NCBI RefSeq assembly: GCF_019039035.1
Contig: NZ_JAHNZT010000010.1
Span: forward strand, 1-64,000
Direction of reading: 5' to 3'
Length of the DNA: 64,000 bases
Source: Citreicoccus inhibens
GTDB taxonomy: Bacteria; Myxococcota; Myxococcia; Myxococcales; Myxococcaceae
Shown in pieces: positions 1 to 10,800 of the stretch. Positions within the stretch are counted from its first letter, which is position 1, and each line of letters starts with the position of its first letter. The translations under genes were made by a program, and so were the position numbers. The notes beneath the pieces are model-generated. The model searched no databases. It was given only the letters and a program-made list of their open reading frames with translations, and was not told the DNA's origin.

Positions 1-525
1 GGAGGATGTGGGTTTTGTGTCACCACCGCTCGGAGCGGCCGGCGCGGCGGCGGGCGCACCCGCGGGCGGCGCCTCGGCCGGTGGCGGGGCGGCCCCTCGG
101 GGCGCGGCCTTGAGCACGAGCAGCGAGGTCTGCGGCAGCGCCGACGACACCGGGGGGAGCGCGGGGGACGTGCAGCCCTTCTGCAGCCGCACCGTCCCCG
201 ACAGCGCGCCATCCTCCGGATTCACCACGAAGAGCACCGGATACGTCTGCGCCGAGGAACACCGCGGCCCGGTCTGGCACACCGTCAGCGAAGCCATGAC
301 GATGTTTCCCTGGAACTCCCCGGTAAGCAGCGTCTGCCGCGTGTCGAAACCGCAGGGCCCATTGGGAGCAGGCATGCCCACCAGGTGGTCACCCTCAGTG
401 TGAAAATTCACGGCGCCGAACGCATCCCCTTGGTAGAGGCCGTCAATCGTCGCGCCCGCCCAAGCAAGGCAGGGAGCGACGCTGAGAATCGCCGCGAGAC
501 CCAATGTTGGAAACGGGGGCGCCAT
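1..525 (-). CDS. secreted protein of unknown function, C-terminus cut by window edge
   Basis: Open frame read leftwards from an ATG at 525 that runs off the window, so 175 residues are visible and the C-terminus is missing. The first 23 or so residues (MAPPFPTLGLAAILSVAPCL...) look like a Sec signal peptide ending near AWA-GA. The visible mature part has a compact domain with several cysteines (PCGF, TVCQ, PRCSS, KGC) that could form disulfides, then a Pro/Ala-rich linker from about residue 140. I do not recognise a family. It is divergent from the 6S RNA and fau. The signal peptide and the codon pattern support a real gene. Confidence 0.6.
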   Translation of the reverse strand, partial: MAPPFPTLGLAAILSVAPCLAWAGATIDGLYQGDAFGAVNFHTEGDHLVGMPAPNGPCGFDTRQTLLTGEFQGNIVMASLTVCQTGPRCSSAQTYPVLFVVNPEDGALSGTVRLQKGCTSPALPPVSSALPQTSLLVLKAAPRGAAPPPAEAPPAGAPAAAPAAPSGGDTKPTSS

Positions 526-583
526 GCAGGGGCGGCGCTATCATAGGGGGCCCTCGCCTGGGTTGTAAACGCGCGAGGACGCC

Positions 584-612
584 TTGACCGCACGCTCCCA
601 CGTCCTTATCAT
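584..612 (+). promoter_or_regulatory. candidate sigma-70 promoter for the 6S RNA
   Basis: TTGACC at 584-589 and TATCAT at 607-612 are separated by 17 bases, close to the housekeeping consensus. Initiation would be near 619, upstream of the folded 6S core. A small CTGGG-TTTT-CCCAG hairpin (633-646) lies between the start and the core and could be a processed leader. Confidence 0.45.
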
Positions 613-661
613 TTCGGAAGACTTCTCTGGGTTTTCCCAGCAGTTTCGAGAGCTTAGAGAT

Positions 662-827
662 AAAAGTTGCAGGAAGGGTTGTCCCCTGCGGGGCGCGTGA
701 TGCCCAGCAGAAATTCGAACCGATACGTCCATTCCGGGGTCCGTTTCGGTCGCCATGTGCAAGCCCTCCCCCTCACGGGGATGAGGGAAGCCTGCGGCGG
801 CATGACTTCGGTCCCCACCTGGCTTTT
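662..827 (+). ncRNA. ssrS: 6S RNA candidate (regulator of RNA polymerase)
   Basis: The 3' part carries AGCCTGCGGCGGCAT (near 789-803), identical to the conserved 3' block of E. coli 6S RNA. The ends pair: AAAAGTTGCAGG near 662-673 with CCTGGCTTTT at 818-827, and GTGATGCC near 697 with GGCATGAC near 799-806. Between them lie an unpaired central bubble (CAGCAGAAATTCGAACCGATACG on one side) and a long apical arm, the open-promoter-mimic shape of 6S. The position directly upstream of fau repeats the classic ssrS-fau arrangement. 6S RNA binds sigma-70 holoenzyme and represses housekeeping transcription in stationary phase. The exact ends are inferred; the primary transcript may begin near 619. Confidence 0.8.
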
Positions 828-893
828 AGGGTTCAATGGACGCTGGGCACACGGCCATACGGCGGGGGACTTTTTTTCGGGGGAGCGGCGGCG

Positions 894-1517
894 GTGAGCG
901 AGACGGCGGTGGAAGAGGCGGCGGCGAGGAAGCAGACGCTGCGTGAGGAACTGACGGCGCGCCGCAAGGCGATGACCCCGGACCTCATCGACGTGCGGGG
1001 GCTCAAGGTCCAGTCTCGATTTCTGGCGACGCCCTACTACCAGCGGGCTCGGACGGTGGCGCTCTATGCCCCCATCCGGGGCGAGGTCCCCACGCGGGAC
1101 ATCCTCATCGCGGCCCTCCAGGACGACAAGGTCGTCTGCTATCCCCTCTCACATGTTCACGGGCGCATCCTCTCCTTCCGGGCCATCAAGTCCGAGGCGG
1201 AGCTGGAGCCGGGACGACTGGGCGTTCGCGAGCCGTCGAACTCCTCGGACCTGATCCCCGTGGACCAGATTGATCTGTTCGTCGTTCCGGGCCTGGGCTT
1301 CAGCCGGGACGGCAAGCGACTGGGTCGCGGGGGCGGCTACTACGACGCCACCTTGCGCGCCGCGAGCGCCCGCAGCCGCCGCATCGGTCTGGCATTCAGC
1401 GACCAGATCATCGAGGTGCTCCCCACCACCAGCGACGACGTCGACATGGACCTGGTGGTGACGGAGGCCGAATCCCTGCGCGGCCTGCACCGAGACTGGG
1501 AGTTCGTCGACACGTGA
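894..1517 (+). CDS. fau: 5-formyltetrahydrofolate cyclo-ligase
   Basis: ATP-dependent cyclisation of 5-formyl-THF to 5,10-methenyl-THF in one-carbon metabolism, cytosolic. The 207-residue protein has the family's N-terminal basic region (KQTLREELTARRKAM), the ALYAPIRGEVPTRDI segment around 57-70, and the nucleotide-binding signature GKRLGRGGGYYD at 140-151, preceded by VVPGLGFSRD. Length is normal. The start is GTG at 894. It lies just downstream of the 6S RNA, as in many proteobacteria, and its last four bases (GTGA) overlap the start of the YmdB-like gene, so the two are translationally coupled. Confidence 0.93.
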   Translation: MSETAVEEAAARKQTLREELTARRKAMTPDLIDVRGLKVQSRFLATPYYQRARTVALYAPIRGEVPTRDILIAALQDDKVVCYPLSHVHGRILSFRAIKSEAELEPGRLGVREPSNSSDLIPVDQIDLFVVPGLGFSRDGKRLGRGGGYYDATLRAASARSRRIGLAFSDQIIEVLPTTSDDVDMDLVVTEAESLRGLHRDWEFVDT

Positions 1518-2305
1518 AGGTCCTCTTCATGGGCGATGTGATGGGCCGCCCGGGCGTCGAGGCGATCCAGACGCTCCTTCCGGGGCTGCTCTCGCGGCAT
1601 GGCGTGGACATCGCCATCGCCAACGCGGAGAACAGCGACCTGGGCGCCGGCATCACCCCTGACACCGCCGAGGCGCTGCTCGCCAGTGGCGTGCGGCTCT
1701 TGACCAGCGGCAATCACTTCTGGAGCAAGAAGCAGATCCTCCCGTGGATCCAGGAGCACCCGGACCTGCTGCTGCGTCCGGCCAACTACCCCAAGGGGAC
1801 ACCGGGACTGGGCCACGGCCTAGTGCGCCTGCCGGATGGTCGTGCGTTGGGCGTCATCAACCTGGAGGGGCGCGTCTTCATGAAGCCGCTCGACAACCCC
1901 TTCCTCGTCGCGCAGGGACTGGTGGAGGGGCTCCGCCAGCAGACGCCCTGCATCCTGGTGGACATGCACTGCGAGGCCACCAGCGAGAAGAACGCCATGG
2001 GCGTGTTCCTGGACGGCCGCGTCTCCGCCGTGGTGGGCACGCACACGCATGTGCAGACCGCGGACGAGCGCGTGCTCCCCGGAGGGACGGCGTTCATCAC
2101 GGACGTGGGCATGTGTGGCCCGCTGGACTCGGTCATCGGGGTCCGCAAGGAGCAGTCCGTGGAGCGCTTCGTCACCGAGCGCCGCATGCCCCATGAGGTG
2201 GCCACGGGGCTCGTGTACCTGCAAGGTGTGGTGGTGGACATCGACGAGGCCACCGGACTCGCGCGGGGCATCGAGCGCGTACGTGAGCGTCTGCCCGGAA
2301 CCTGA
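1514..2305 (+). CDS. YmdB-family metallophosphoesterase (2',3'-cyclic-nucleotide phosphodiesterase type)
   Basis: Calcineurin-like metallophosphoesterase of the TIGR00282/YmdB family, 263 residues. Metal and catalytic motifs are present in order: MGDVMGRPG (6-14, Asp8), NAEN (37-40), TSGNHFW (64-70, Asn67/His68), DMHCEAT near 154, and GTHTHVQTADE near 176. Family members hydrolyse 2',3'-cyclic nucleotides and influence RNA turnover and development in Firmicutes; the role here is inferred. It begins with GTG overlapping the fau stop by four bases. A 63-base gap then leads to tyrS on the same strand. Confidence 0.88.
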   Translation: MKVLFMGDVMGRPGVEAIQTLLPGLLSRHGVDIAIANAENSDLGAGITPDTAEALLASGVRLLTSGNHFWSKKQILPWIQEHPDLLLRPANYPKGTPGLGHGLVRLPDGRALGVINLEGRVFMKPLDNPFLVAQGLVEGLRQQTPCILVDMHCEATSEKNAMGVFLDGRVSAVVGTHTHVQTADERVLPGGTAFITDVGMCGPLDSVIGVRKEQSVERFVTERRMPHEVATGLVYLQGVVVDIDEATGLARGIERVRERLPGT

Positions 2306-2368
2306 GCCCCGGGAGCGCGCGGGAAGTCCGCCGCTTCGGGAGGGCTTTCAGGTAACGTCCGCCGCGCC

Positions 2369-3631
2369 ATGAATCCGGACGCGCTGCGCAAGGCCACTCC
2401 CGAGGAGCAGTTCGAAGAAGTCACCCGAGGCACCGTGGATCTCCAGGTGCCCGAGGACCTGAAGAAGAAGCTCCAGCGCTCGTATGAGAAGGGCAAGCCG
2501 CTCATCATCAAGGCGGGCTTCGACCCGAGCCGTCCGGACCTCCACCTGGGCCACTCGCTGCTGCTCACGCGCATGCGGCGCTTCCAGGAGTTCGGCCACA
2601 CGGTGGTGTTCCTCATCGGAGACTTCACCGCGCTCATCGGCGACCCCACGGGGAAGAACACCACGCGCCCGGCCCTCACCCGCGACGAGGTGAAGACGAA
2701 CGCGGAGACGTACAAGCAGCAGGTCTTCAAGGTGTTGGACCCCGACAAGACGGTGGTCCGCTTCAACTCCGAGTGGCTCGATCAGCTCGGCACCGAGGGG
2801 ATGATCAAGCTCGCCTCGCGCTACTCGGTGCAGCGCATGCTGGAGCGCGACGACTTCAAGAAGCGCTTCCGCGACAACCTCTCCATCGCCATCCACGAGT
2901 TCCTCTACCCGCTCTTGCAGGGTTGGGACTCGGTGGCGCTCAAGGCGGACGTGGAGCTGGGCGCGACGGATCAGCTCTTCAACCTGCTCGTGGGCCGGCA
3001 GCTCATGAAGGAGGAAGGCATGGAGCCGCAGGTCATCATGACCGGCCCCATCCTCGAGGGGCTCAGCGCGAAGCTCGTCGACGGAAAGATTGTCGGCGAC
3101 AAGATGTCCAAGAGCCTGGACAACTACGTGGGCATCAATGAGCCGGCCGAGCAGATCTTCGGCAAGTTGATGAGCATCACCGACGACCTGATGTGGCGGT
3201 ACTACGAGCTGTTGTCGTCGATGCCGCTGAGAGAGGTGCACGAGCTGCGCGCCAAGGTGCAGCGCGGCGAGGTGCACCCCAAGGTGGCCAAGACGGGCTT
3301 CGCGGAGGAGATGGCCGCGCGCTTCCAGGGCCCCGAGGCCGGACGCAAGGCCGCGGAGGACTTCGAGAAGCGCTTCGCCAAGAAGGAGCTGACCGCGGAG
3401 GACCTGCCGCTCGTCGAGCTGTCACTCGCGGGTGCCGAGAAGCTGCCCGTCATCAAGGTGCTGCCCGAGACGAAGCTGGTGGCCTCGGCCACCGAGGCGC
3501 GCAAGCTGATGGCCCAGGGCGGTGTCCGGGTCAACGGCGAGAAGGTCACGGACCCCAAGGCGGAGCTGGGCGCCGGCGAGTACACGGTGCAGGTGGGCAA
3601 GCTGAAGGCCGCGCGCGTCAAGCTGGCCTGA
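2369..3631 (+). CDS. tyrS: tyrosyl-tRNA synthetase
   Basis: Class I aminoacyl-tRNA synthetase charging tRNA-Tyr; 420 residues. The HIGH-type signature is HLGH at 59-62, inside [15 protein letters not shown]. The KMSKS loop is at about 245-249 ([11 protein letters not shown]). [13 protein letters not shown] after the HIGH motif is typical of the shorter bacterial TyrRS type. The last 65 or so residues form an S4 RNA-binding domain ([15 protein letters not shown]). The length is normal and the ATG start is at 2369. It probably belongs to the fau-ymdB transcription unit. Confidence 0.95.
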   Translation: MNPDALRKATPEEQFEEVTRGTVDLQVPEDLKKKLQRSYEKGKPLIIKAGFDPSRPDLHLGHSLLLTRMRRFQEFGHTVVFLIGDFTALIGDPTGKNTTRPALTRDEVKTNAETYKQQVFKVLDPDKTVVRFNSEWLDQLGTEGMIKLASRYSVQRMLERDDFKKRFRDNLSIAIHEFLYPLLQGWDSVALKADVELGATDQLFNLLVGRQLMKEEGMEPQVIMTGPILEGLSAKLVDGKIVGDKMSKSLDNYVGINEPAEQIFGKLMSITDDLMWRYYELLSSMPLREVHELRAKVQRGEVHPKVAKTGFAEEMAARFQGPEAGRKAAEDFEKRFAKKELTAEDLPLVELSLAGAEKLPVIKVLPETKLVASATEARKLMAQGGVRVNGEKVTDPKAELGAGEYTVQVGKLKAARVKLA

Positions 3632-3679
3632 GCCCCGCGCCGAGTGCCCGCGTGGAGTTGCGATAGGCTGGGACGCGCC

Positions 3680-4765
3680 ATGCGCGTGTCCCTGCCGCTG
3701 TCCGCCTGTGTCCCGGTCCTCGTCCTCCTCGCGCTCCCCGCTTGGGCCTCCGGGGCCTTCGTGTCGGAAGTCCCCGAGGACGCGGTGGAGCAGCCCGAGT
3801 CGAAGACCGTCGTCTTCATCGTGGAGCCCGGGGTCTCCTATCCCCTCATCAAGAAGGGTGGGCCCAATCGCGCGTGGTGCAAGCTGAAGGGCCCCACCGC
3901 CGAGGGTTGGGTGCGCTGCGACGGCGCACCAGCGCCAGCCGTGACGCCCCCGGTGGGAGCTCAGGCGCTGGTGGCCGCGGACCATGCGAACTCCGCGATG
4001 CAGGAGTCCGGACGGCGCCCTCCCGCGGCCGAAGAGCCGCGACAGGAGCCCGCCGCGCCGGTGACTTGGAAGGGCGCCACGGGCTGCGCCACCACGTGCG
4101 ACCACGCGCCCCTCTTCGCGCCCCCCCCTGCCCTCTCCCCGCTGGACCGAGAGGTGCTCGACATGTGCCCCGCGCGCCCGGACGTCAGCGTGAGCGCGGG
4201 CGACGTGCAGCGCTTCTTCGCCCGGCACCATGACGACGCGCGCATCCAACGCGCGCTCTCCGCGGCGGGGCGCGCGGGCTCGAAGCAAGCCAACATCGAG
4301 TGGCTCACCCGCCTCTGGGTGAGCACCGGCCCGCGCAATGCCTTCACGCACGTGTTCTGCGGAGACGACTGGGAGCGCGGCCCCATTGGTGGACTGCACT
4401 TCCTGCCCCGCTACGCGCAGCTCGAGGCCGAAGGGAAGATTTGCTACGGCGGCCCGGCGCGCGGTGGCAATGCCCTCCAGGGAGAGCAGTACCGCATCAC
4501 ATTCCGCGGCGTGGCGCCGTGGTCCTGTGGTGAGAAGCGGATGGGTGGCTTCCAGCGCACGCAGGACGCGGTGAGCATCGCGGCCATCGGCACGCGCGCC
4601 TTCGTCCGGTGCTGCGCGCGCGGTGGCGCGAAGAAGGAGGGCGGCGTGTACAGCGCACCGGACCTCGGGGGCTCGGCGTGGCGCATCTGGTGCGGCACGC
4701 GCAACGGCACCTACGGCATCGCGTCGCTCTACCCCACCGACGAAGCCACGACCTGCTCGGAGTAG
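3680..4765 (+). CDS. secreted EndoU-like nuclease with SH3-like N-terminal domain
   Basis: The 361-residue protein has a signal peptide (MRVSLPLSACVPVLVLLALP, cleavage near ASG-AF). A short SH3-like segment follows (about 43-82, VVFIVEPGVSYPL...EGWVRCDG), then a Pro/Ala linker, then a bacterial EndoU-like domain from about 155. That domain carries THVFCGDDWERG (His224) and GGLHFLPRYAQ (His240), the paired catalytic histidines of EndoU RNases. EndoU enzymes cleave RNA at uridylates; bacterial forms are often secreted toxins or scavenging nucleases. Many cysteines (137, 140, 163, 227, 255 and more) suggest disulfides. An upstream start at 3644 is possible, but the signal peptide begins at 3680. 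No immunity gene is evident next to it. Confidence 0.72.
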   Translation: MRVSLPLSACVPVLVLLALPAWASGAFVSEVPEDAVEQPESKTVVFIVEPGVSYPLIKKGGPNRAWCKLKGPTAEGWVRCDGAPAPAVTPPVGAQALVAADHANSAMQESGRRPPAAEEPRQEPAAPVTWKGATGCATTCDHAPLFAPPPALSPLDREVLDMCPARPDVSVSAGDVQRFFARHHDDARIQRALSAAGRAGSKQANIEWLTRLWVSTGPRNAFTHVFCGDDWERGPIGGLHFLPRYAQLEAEGKICYGGPARGGNALQGEQYRITFRGVAPWSCGEKRMGGFQRTQDAVSIAAIGTRAFVRCCARGGAKKEGGVYSAPDLGGSAWRIWCGTRNGTYGIASLYPTDEATTCSE

Positions 4766-4769
4766 GTCA

Positions 4770-4809
4770 GGCGCGCGCCGCGCCCCCTCGCGAGGGACCG
4801 GCGCGCGCC
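4770..4809. terminator. hairpin between convergent genes
   Basis: Two copies of GGCGCGCGCC (4770-4779 and 4800-4809) pair around an inner palindrome CCCTCGCGAGGG (4785-4796). It lies between the ends of the EndoU-like gene and the alpha-2-macroglobulin gene. There is no T-tract, so it is a strong hairpin of plausible bidirectional terminator function. Confidence 0.45.
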
Positions 4810-4819
4810 CGTTGGAGGA

Positions 4820-7800
4820 CTACTTGCTCGGCGCGACCGTGAGGCGCGAGCCGGTGGAGTACGCCGTGAACTCCGGCGCGTACATGGACTGAACCGTGGC
4901 GGGGCTCACCCGGAACGTGCCGGCCATGTTCGCGCGCAGCCGGTACTTGAACGTGTACTCACCGGCCGGCAGCCACTCGAAGAAGAAGTTCGTCCCCGAG
5001 TCGCGCGTCTCCTCGTACCAGACGATGCCCAGGTCCCACTTGTGGCGGGACTGTGCGTTCTCGGGCTCCAGGCCCGCGGCGCGCGGGTCCCTCAGGTGCA
5101 CGTACTCCGCAGCGTGCTTGGTGCGCAGCGAGAGCTGCACCTCCACCTCATCACCGGGCTGGAGCACCGCGCCTTCCTCCAGCGGCTGCAACGTGGCCTC
5201 GCGCCCCTCATGCCCCCGGCGGAAGTACCGACGGGACACGTGGAAGAAGTCTCCGCGCTCTTCCTCGGGCAGCTTCTCCGTGGAGAAGCTCCACGTCGTC
5301 GAGGCGAACGCGAAGCCCGGCGTCGTCTTCTCCACCACCGTCGTCGCCGTCGCGGGGGAGACCTCGCTGCCCTGGAGCACGACCTGGTTCTTCTTCCCCG
5401 TGTACTCCTCCGGAGCGAAGGACATCTCCACCACCTTGGGGCCCACCGTCACGCGGGCATCCTCGCGCACGCCCAGCGCGCCTTCCGACTCCAGGTACTT
5501 CACGAGCGCGTAGAGCGCCTCCGCGGTCGCGCGCGTGGACTTCCAGTGGTTCAGCTTCTTGTCGAGCAGCAGCCACTGCACCAGCCCGTCGCGGCGAGAG
5601 TCCTTCGGGCGCAGCTCCATCAACGTGCGCAGCGCGAACGCGTGGGACTCGGTGGTGTCGTTGTACCAGAGCCAGCCACGGTCCTCCGGAGCCCAATACG
5701 TCCCCAGCTCCTCGCTCGTCTTCGCCGAGTCCATCACGCTGTCCCAGACGCGCTGCGCGTCCTTCTCCCGCCGCGAGCGGTGCAGCGTCAGCGCGAGGAA
5801 GCCCTTGAGGTACGGCGAGTGCTCCTTCCAGTGCTTGAAGCTGAAGTCGAGGATGCGCTGGCGCTCGGCGGGCGTGAGCGCCTGGCCCGTGTAGTTCGAG
5901 TCCGGGTACGCCGACGCCGTGTAGTTGAGGAACGTGAGGAACTCCCAGCCCGTGTCCTTCTTCATGAGCTTGCCGGCGTACTCCTCGCGGAAGTGCCGGG
6001 CCAGGTAGCCCCAGGCGCGCTGGGTCATGTCCTGTGGAACCTCCACGCCGTACTCCATCGCGCGCGACAGGCCATGCACGATGTACAGCGTCATGTACGG
6101 CGACGGCGGTCCGCCCGGCCACCACGGGAAGCCGCCGCTGGAAGTCTGCGACTTGCTCAACCGGTCCATGGCCGCCGCGCGCTCCGCGTTCGCCACGCGG
6201 GGATCCAACACGCGCACCAGCTCGCCCTCGGACTCTTCGCCGCCCCGGGCCATCTGCAGCCAGGGCGTCTCTTCCAGGGCCATCTTCCGGTTGGGGTCCA
6301 CCGCGTCCCACGTCTCGAAGCGGGTCGGACGCTGGCTCAACTTCTTCGCCATGGTCGCGACCGCAGGGTAGCGGCTGTACAGGCTGGAGAGGATGCCCGA
6401 CGACACGAAGCGATTGAGCGTCTGCTCGGTGCACTCGTAGGGATAGTTCACCAGGTACGGCAGCGCCTGGAGCGCGGAATAGAAGAGCTGCGTGTCCACC
6501 GTGACGACGAGCTGCTCGTTCACGCGCGAGGGGTCACCGCCCTTTCGCAGGTCATCGAAGGTCATCACCTTCTTGTCCTTGCCGTGCAGCGTGACGAAGC
6601 GCGACTGCGCCAGGTGCATGCGACCGGGCAGCACGGGCAGCGGACGCAGCTCGCCGTCGCTGAAGCCCGCCGTGCGGGCCACGACCCGGAAGGCCACCGG
6701 CCCCACGCGCGTGGGCGTGGTGAGCGCGAAGCGCAGGTGCGTCCCCTTCCCTGGCGCCACGGTGAACGCCTGACTCGGCGTTGACACGCCAAAGTCCGCG
6801 AGCAAGCCCTTCTGCGTCTCCGGGTCCGTGATGTCGAGCGTGAGCGTGCCCTGCTGAGTCTGCGTGGAGGCATTGTTCACCACGACCTCCAGCACCGCGC
6901 TGTCGCCCTCGCGCAGGAAGCGAGGCAGGTACGGGCGCACCATGAGCTCCTTCACGCTTCGCGTGGTGCGCTGCACCGAGCCGCCCTTCAGGTCCCGCGT
7001 GAGCGCGTGCACCCAAACACTCCAGGCCGTCACCGAGTCCGGCACGGTGAACTCCAGCGACGCCGAGCCATCCGGCCCCGTGAGCACCTGCGGAATCCAG
7101 AAGGCCGTCTCCTCGAAGCGCGAGCGCATCGCCACCGCCGGCGCGGCTTGGCCAGACACACCCCCCGCCGACTTGGCGCTGGTCGCGGGTGCCTCACGCT
7201 CCCCCGCCAGCGCGGCGGCACGCGACTCCTCACGCAAGGCCCCAACTGGCGCGGGAGGAGGCGGCGGCGCTCCCGGAGCGGACCCGAACTCGGCATCCAC
7301 CGCGCGCATCGCCTTCTTGCGCACGCCCCCCAGGGTGCCGCTGACGAGCCCGCTGTACCGCTCGCCCGGACCGCCAATGCCATACCCCTCCTCGAAGCGC
7401 AGACGATCCGGCTCGGGCGCGGACCAGGAAGGAATGATCGCCAGCCCCGAGTCGAAGACCCAGGAAGCCGGCATCATCCCGAGCGTGGAGCCGAAGCTCA
7501 CCCACCCCGCGCGCTGTGGATACAGGTCCGCGACGGCGGGCGGCTGGTGCGGTCCGAACAAGTCCAACGACTGATCGTACATATAGGCGAGCAGCTCCGC
7601 GGCGCCCGCCTCCACCTTCGCGCCCTTCGGGCCCTTCACGCTCACGCGGAAGGTCTCCTTCGCGCCGGGGCGCAGCGTGTCCCGGAACGTGGCGAACTCG
7701 ATGCTCAGCTCCTTGTCGTCATAGGGCACGAGCACCGTCTGCGAGGTGTGCAGGAACTGCCAATCCCTCACCATGGAGAGCACCGCCGTGAAGCCGCCAC

Positions 7801-10800
7801 GGAGCGCCTCCGTCACGGGCACCTCCACCACGGCGGGCGACTTGCCTCCTGTCAGCTCGCGCCGCTCGATTCGGCGATCTCCCTGGAACAGCTCCAGCAC
7901 CATCGGCTGCCCCTCGAAGCCGGAGAAGGCCAGCAACCGCGCGACCTCTCCCACGCGAACCGAGGGGTGCTCCAGCGCCAGGAACGACGGGAGCGCGATG
8001 GGCGCGCGCGCGCCCGCCACGAGCAGCTCCTTCGCTGTGGTGAACTTCTGACCGAAGGCATCCTGCGTCTCGTAGTGCAGGCGATAGGCGCCCGGTCGCA
8101 GCGAGGGCAGCTTCACCCGGGCCACGCCATCCGCGCCGTGCTGCACGTTGCCTTGCGCCTGCTCCGCGCCATCCGCCCACGCACGCAGGCTGGCCTCGGT
8201 CGCGCCGGGCTCGGCCCAACGCGGACGCAGGGCGTCTCCCGGCGTCGGCGTCAGCACCACGTCAGGGTCCTTCGTGTCGATGGGCGTCGGGGGAACCATC
8301 GGCGCCTCCGCGGGCAGCACCGGCGTCGCGGGCTGCTTGAGCGCCACCAGCCGCCAACGTCCCGCGCCCGCGAGCGGCGTGCCGTCGAGCGTGGAGCGCA
8401 TCAGGCGCACTTCGGGAGTGGCCCCCTCGCGGATGAAGCCCTCGTCCGTATCCACCCGCCCTTCCACCGCCACGAAGCCCAACCGGAAGCCACGACTGGC
8501 CGAGCGCGTCTCACCGCCCTCGTCCGTCGCATCCGCCTCCACGCGGTAACGCCATGTCACCTCCGGGGAGCGCGCCGAGCGCTCATCCGCCTCGGGAGTG
8601 AAGGTGACCTTGAAGGTGCCATCCTCGCCCAGCGAGGACGTTCCCGAGGCCACCACCTGCTGCTGGGTGTTCACCCGACCGAAGCCGCTCCAGAACCACC
8701 ACCAGGGAAGCACCGGCTCGCGCGACACGCGCCAGCGCACCGTGCCGCTCGCCACCGGCAGGCCGAAGTAATAGCGAGCCTCCCCCACGAAGGTCGCGGG
8801 CCGGTTGAGGCGCAGCGAACCATCCGGATCCTTCAGCGTCACCTCGAACGTGGGCCGCTTGTACTCCTCCACGCGGATCATCGCGGCCCCGTTGGGCTGC
8901 GTTGTCACCTGCCATGCCCCCAGCACGCGTCCCGTGGGAATGGTGAACTCCCCTGCCACCGAGCCGAACGCGTTGGTGCGGACCTCCCGCGTCTCCACGA
9001 CCTGGTAGTTCGGATCCACCAAGGACACCGTGACCGGCGCATCCGGCTGCGTCTGATAGCGCGCCTGGTCTCCCCGGCCCTTGAACGACACGACCTTCCA
9101 CAACACCTTCTGGGTCGGGCGGTAGATGCTCCGGTCGGTGAACACCAGCGTGCGCAACTCATCGGACTCGGGCGGCCGCTCCTGTTGGAACGAGATGCTG
9201 CCGAGATTCAGCAGCGCGTCGGGCCCGCGCCCGGCGACGAGGAAGAAGCCTCGATACATGAGCCCGTCCGGCGACTCGAAGGTGGCCTCGCCCCGAGCAT
9301 CCGTGCGCCGCACCGCCACCTCGCGGAAGCCCTGGCGATAGTCCGCGAGCACCAGCCGCAGCTCCACCTCGGGGACTGGCTTCCCCGTCGCGCCGTCCAC
9401 GACGCGCGCGCTCAAGTGTCTCCCGTCCTCCATGCGCGAGAGCAGCACCCACGGCGTCACCGTGAAGGCGACGCTCAACACCCGGTTGCCCTTCTCCTTG
9501 AAGTCCTCGCGCGCGGAGGCCGCGATGACATAGGTCCCCGACTTCGTCAGGGGCGGCACCACGAACGTGCGGTGGTCGCGAAAGTCCGTCGTCGCGGGCA
9601 GCGCGGTGCTCCACGTGGCCACCGGCCGCTGCGTGTCGATGAGATGCCGCAGCGAATCCCCATACGGCAGCAGGTTGTAGTCATCCACCTTGGAGAGCTG
9701 CTTGTCGACGTCGAGCAAGAACGCGCGGAAGTACAGCGTGGGGAGGTTGCGATGCGTCACCTCCAGCGAGCGCTTTCCCGCGCCATCCGAGCGCATGGCG
9801 TCGATCGCGTAGTTGGGCGCCTCCATGGACTTCTGCACCATCAAGCACCGCTCGCCGCCCACCGACTCCGGATAGGCCGCGGCGCACTCGGCCGCGAGCG
9901 CATGCGCACGAACGCCATGGTCCGCCGCGTTCTCGAAGTCCGCGAGCTGCGCCTGGCCCATGGCCCACCACGCGGTGTCGCGGAAGGGAGGCAGGTACGC
10001 GGCGAGGTGCTGACGCACGCGCGCCTGGTCCTCCGCCTCGCTGAAGTTCGAGTGGAGAATCTCGTAGCGCTTTAGCCGGGCCTCCAGCGTCGCCTCGCGC
10101 CGCCCCGCCGCGCGGTGCCACGCCTCCAGGTCCCCCAGCAGCGACGTCACCTTCACCAGCGGATGGACCGAGGGGCCCAACAGGGCCACCGTGGGCGACT
10201 GCTCCAACAGGGTCCGCGGATCCAACCGGAATACCTCGTTGGCATCCTCGGGGCGCCAGTTGCTGCTGTCCGCCAGCAGGCCCACCCACAGGTACGTCAC
10301 GGCATCGCGCAGCGTGGAGCGGATGCCCGCGGGATAGGTGTTCGGCTGGATGTACTCGGCCAGCGCCTTCACGGGCTCGGCGCCCAGCGCGTCGCGGTCC
10401 TTCCACACGTCCGCGTAGGCGCGGTTCGCCTCGGTGAGGATTTGCGCGTGCGTCCAGGCCTTGAGGTCCACGGGGCCGCTGGAGGTCACCTGCTCTCGCT
10501 GGCGAACCTCCCAGCTGTAGGCGCTCGCGTAGGTGACGAGCGAGTTCGCATAGACGAGGTTCAGCGTCGCGCGGGACAGCGCGCCCTTGGGCCAGGGCTG
10601 CTCGCGCAGGAACCGCACCGCCGTCTCGTAGCCATGCAGCGCCGTGCGCAGCTGCACCGTGCGCACGAGCGCGCGCGTCCACTCCGCCTCGTCGGCGCGG
10701 GCCTTCGCCTGGGTGAGGCGGGCCTCGGCGCCTTGCGCGGCGGCCTCCAGCTTTTGCTCCCTCACCTGTTGTTCGATGGTCGCCCACGTCGGGAGCGAGC

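Noticed and set aside
4770-4809. Repeat family linking the GGCGCGCGCC hairpin with the CGGCGCGCC hairpin at 31033-31066
   Set aside because: Both are short GC palindromes expected by chance in this base composition, and the surrounding sequence is unrelated.
7007-10075. Plus-strand frame of 1,022 codons opposite the alpha-2-macroglobulin gene
   Set aside because: Its translation is His/Arg/Leu-rich with no recognisable domain. Long antisense frames of this kind arise from GC-rich third positions of the real gene, which has clear domains and a signal peptide.
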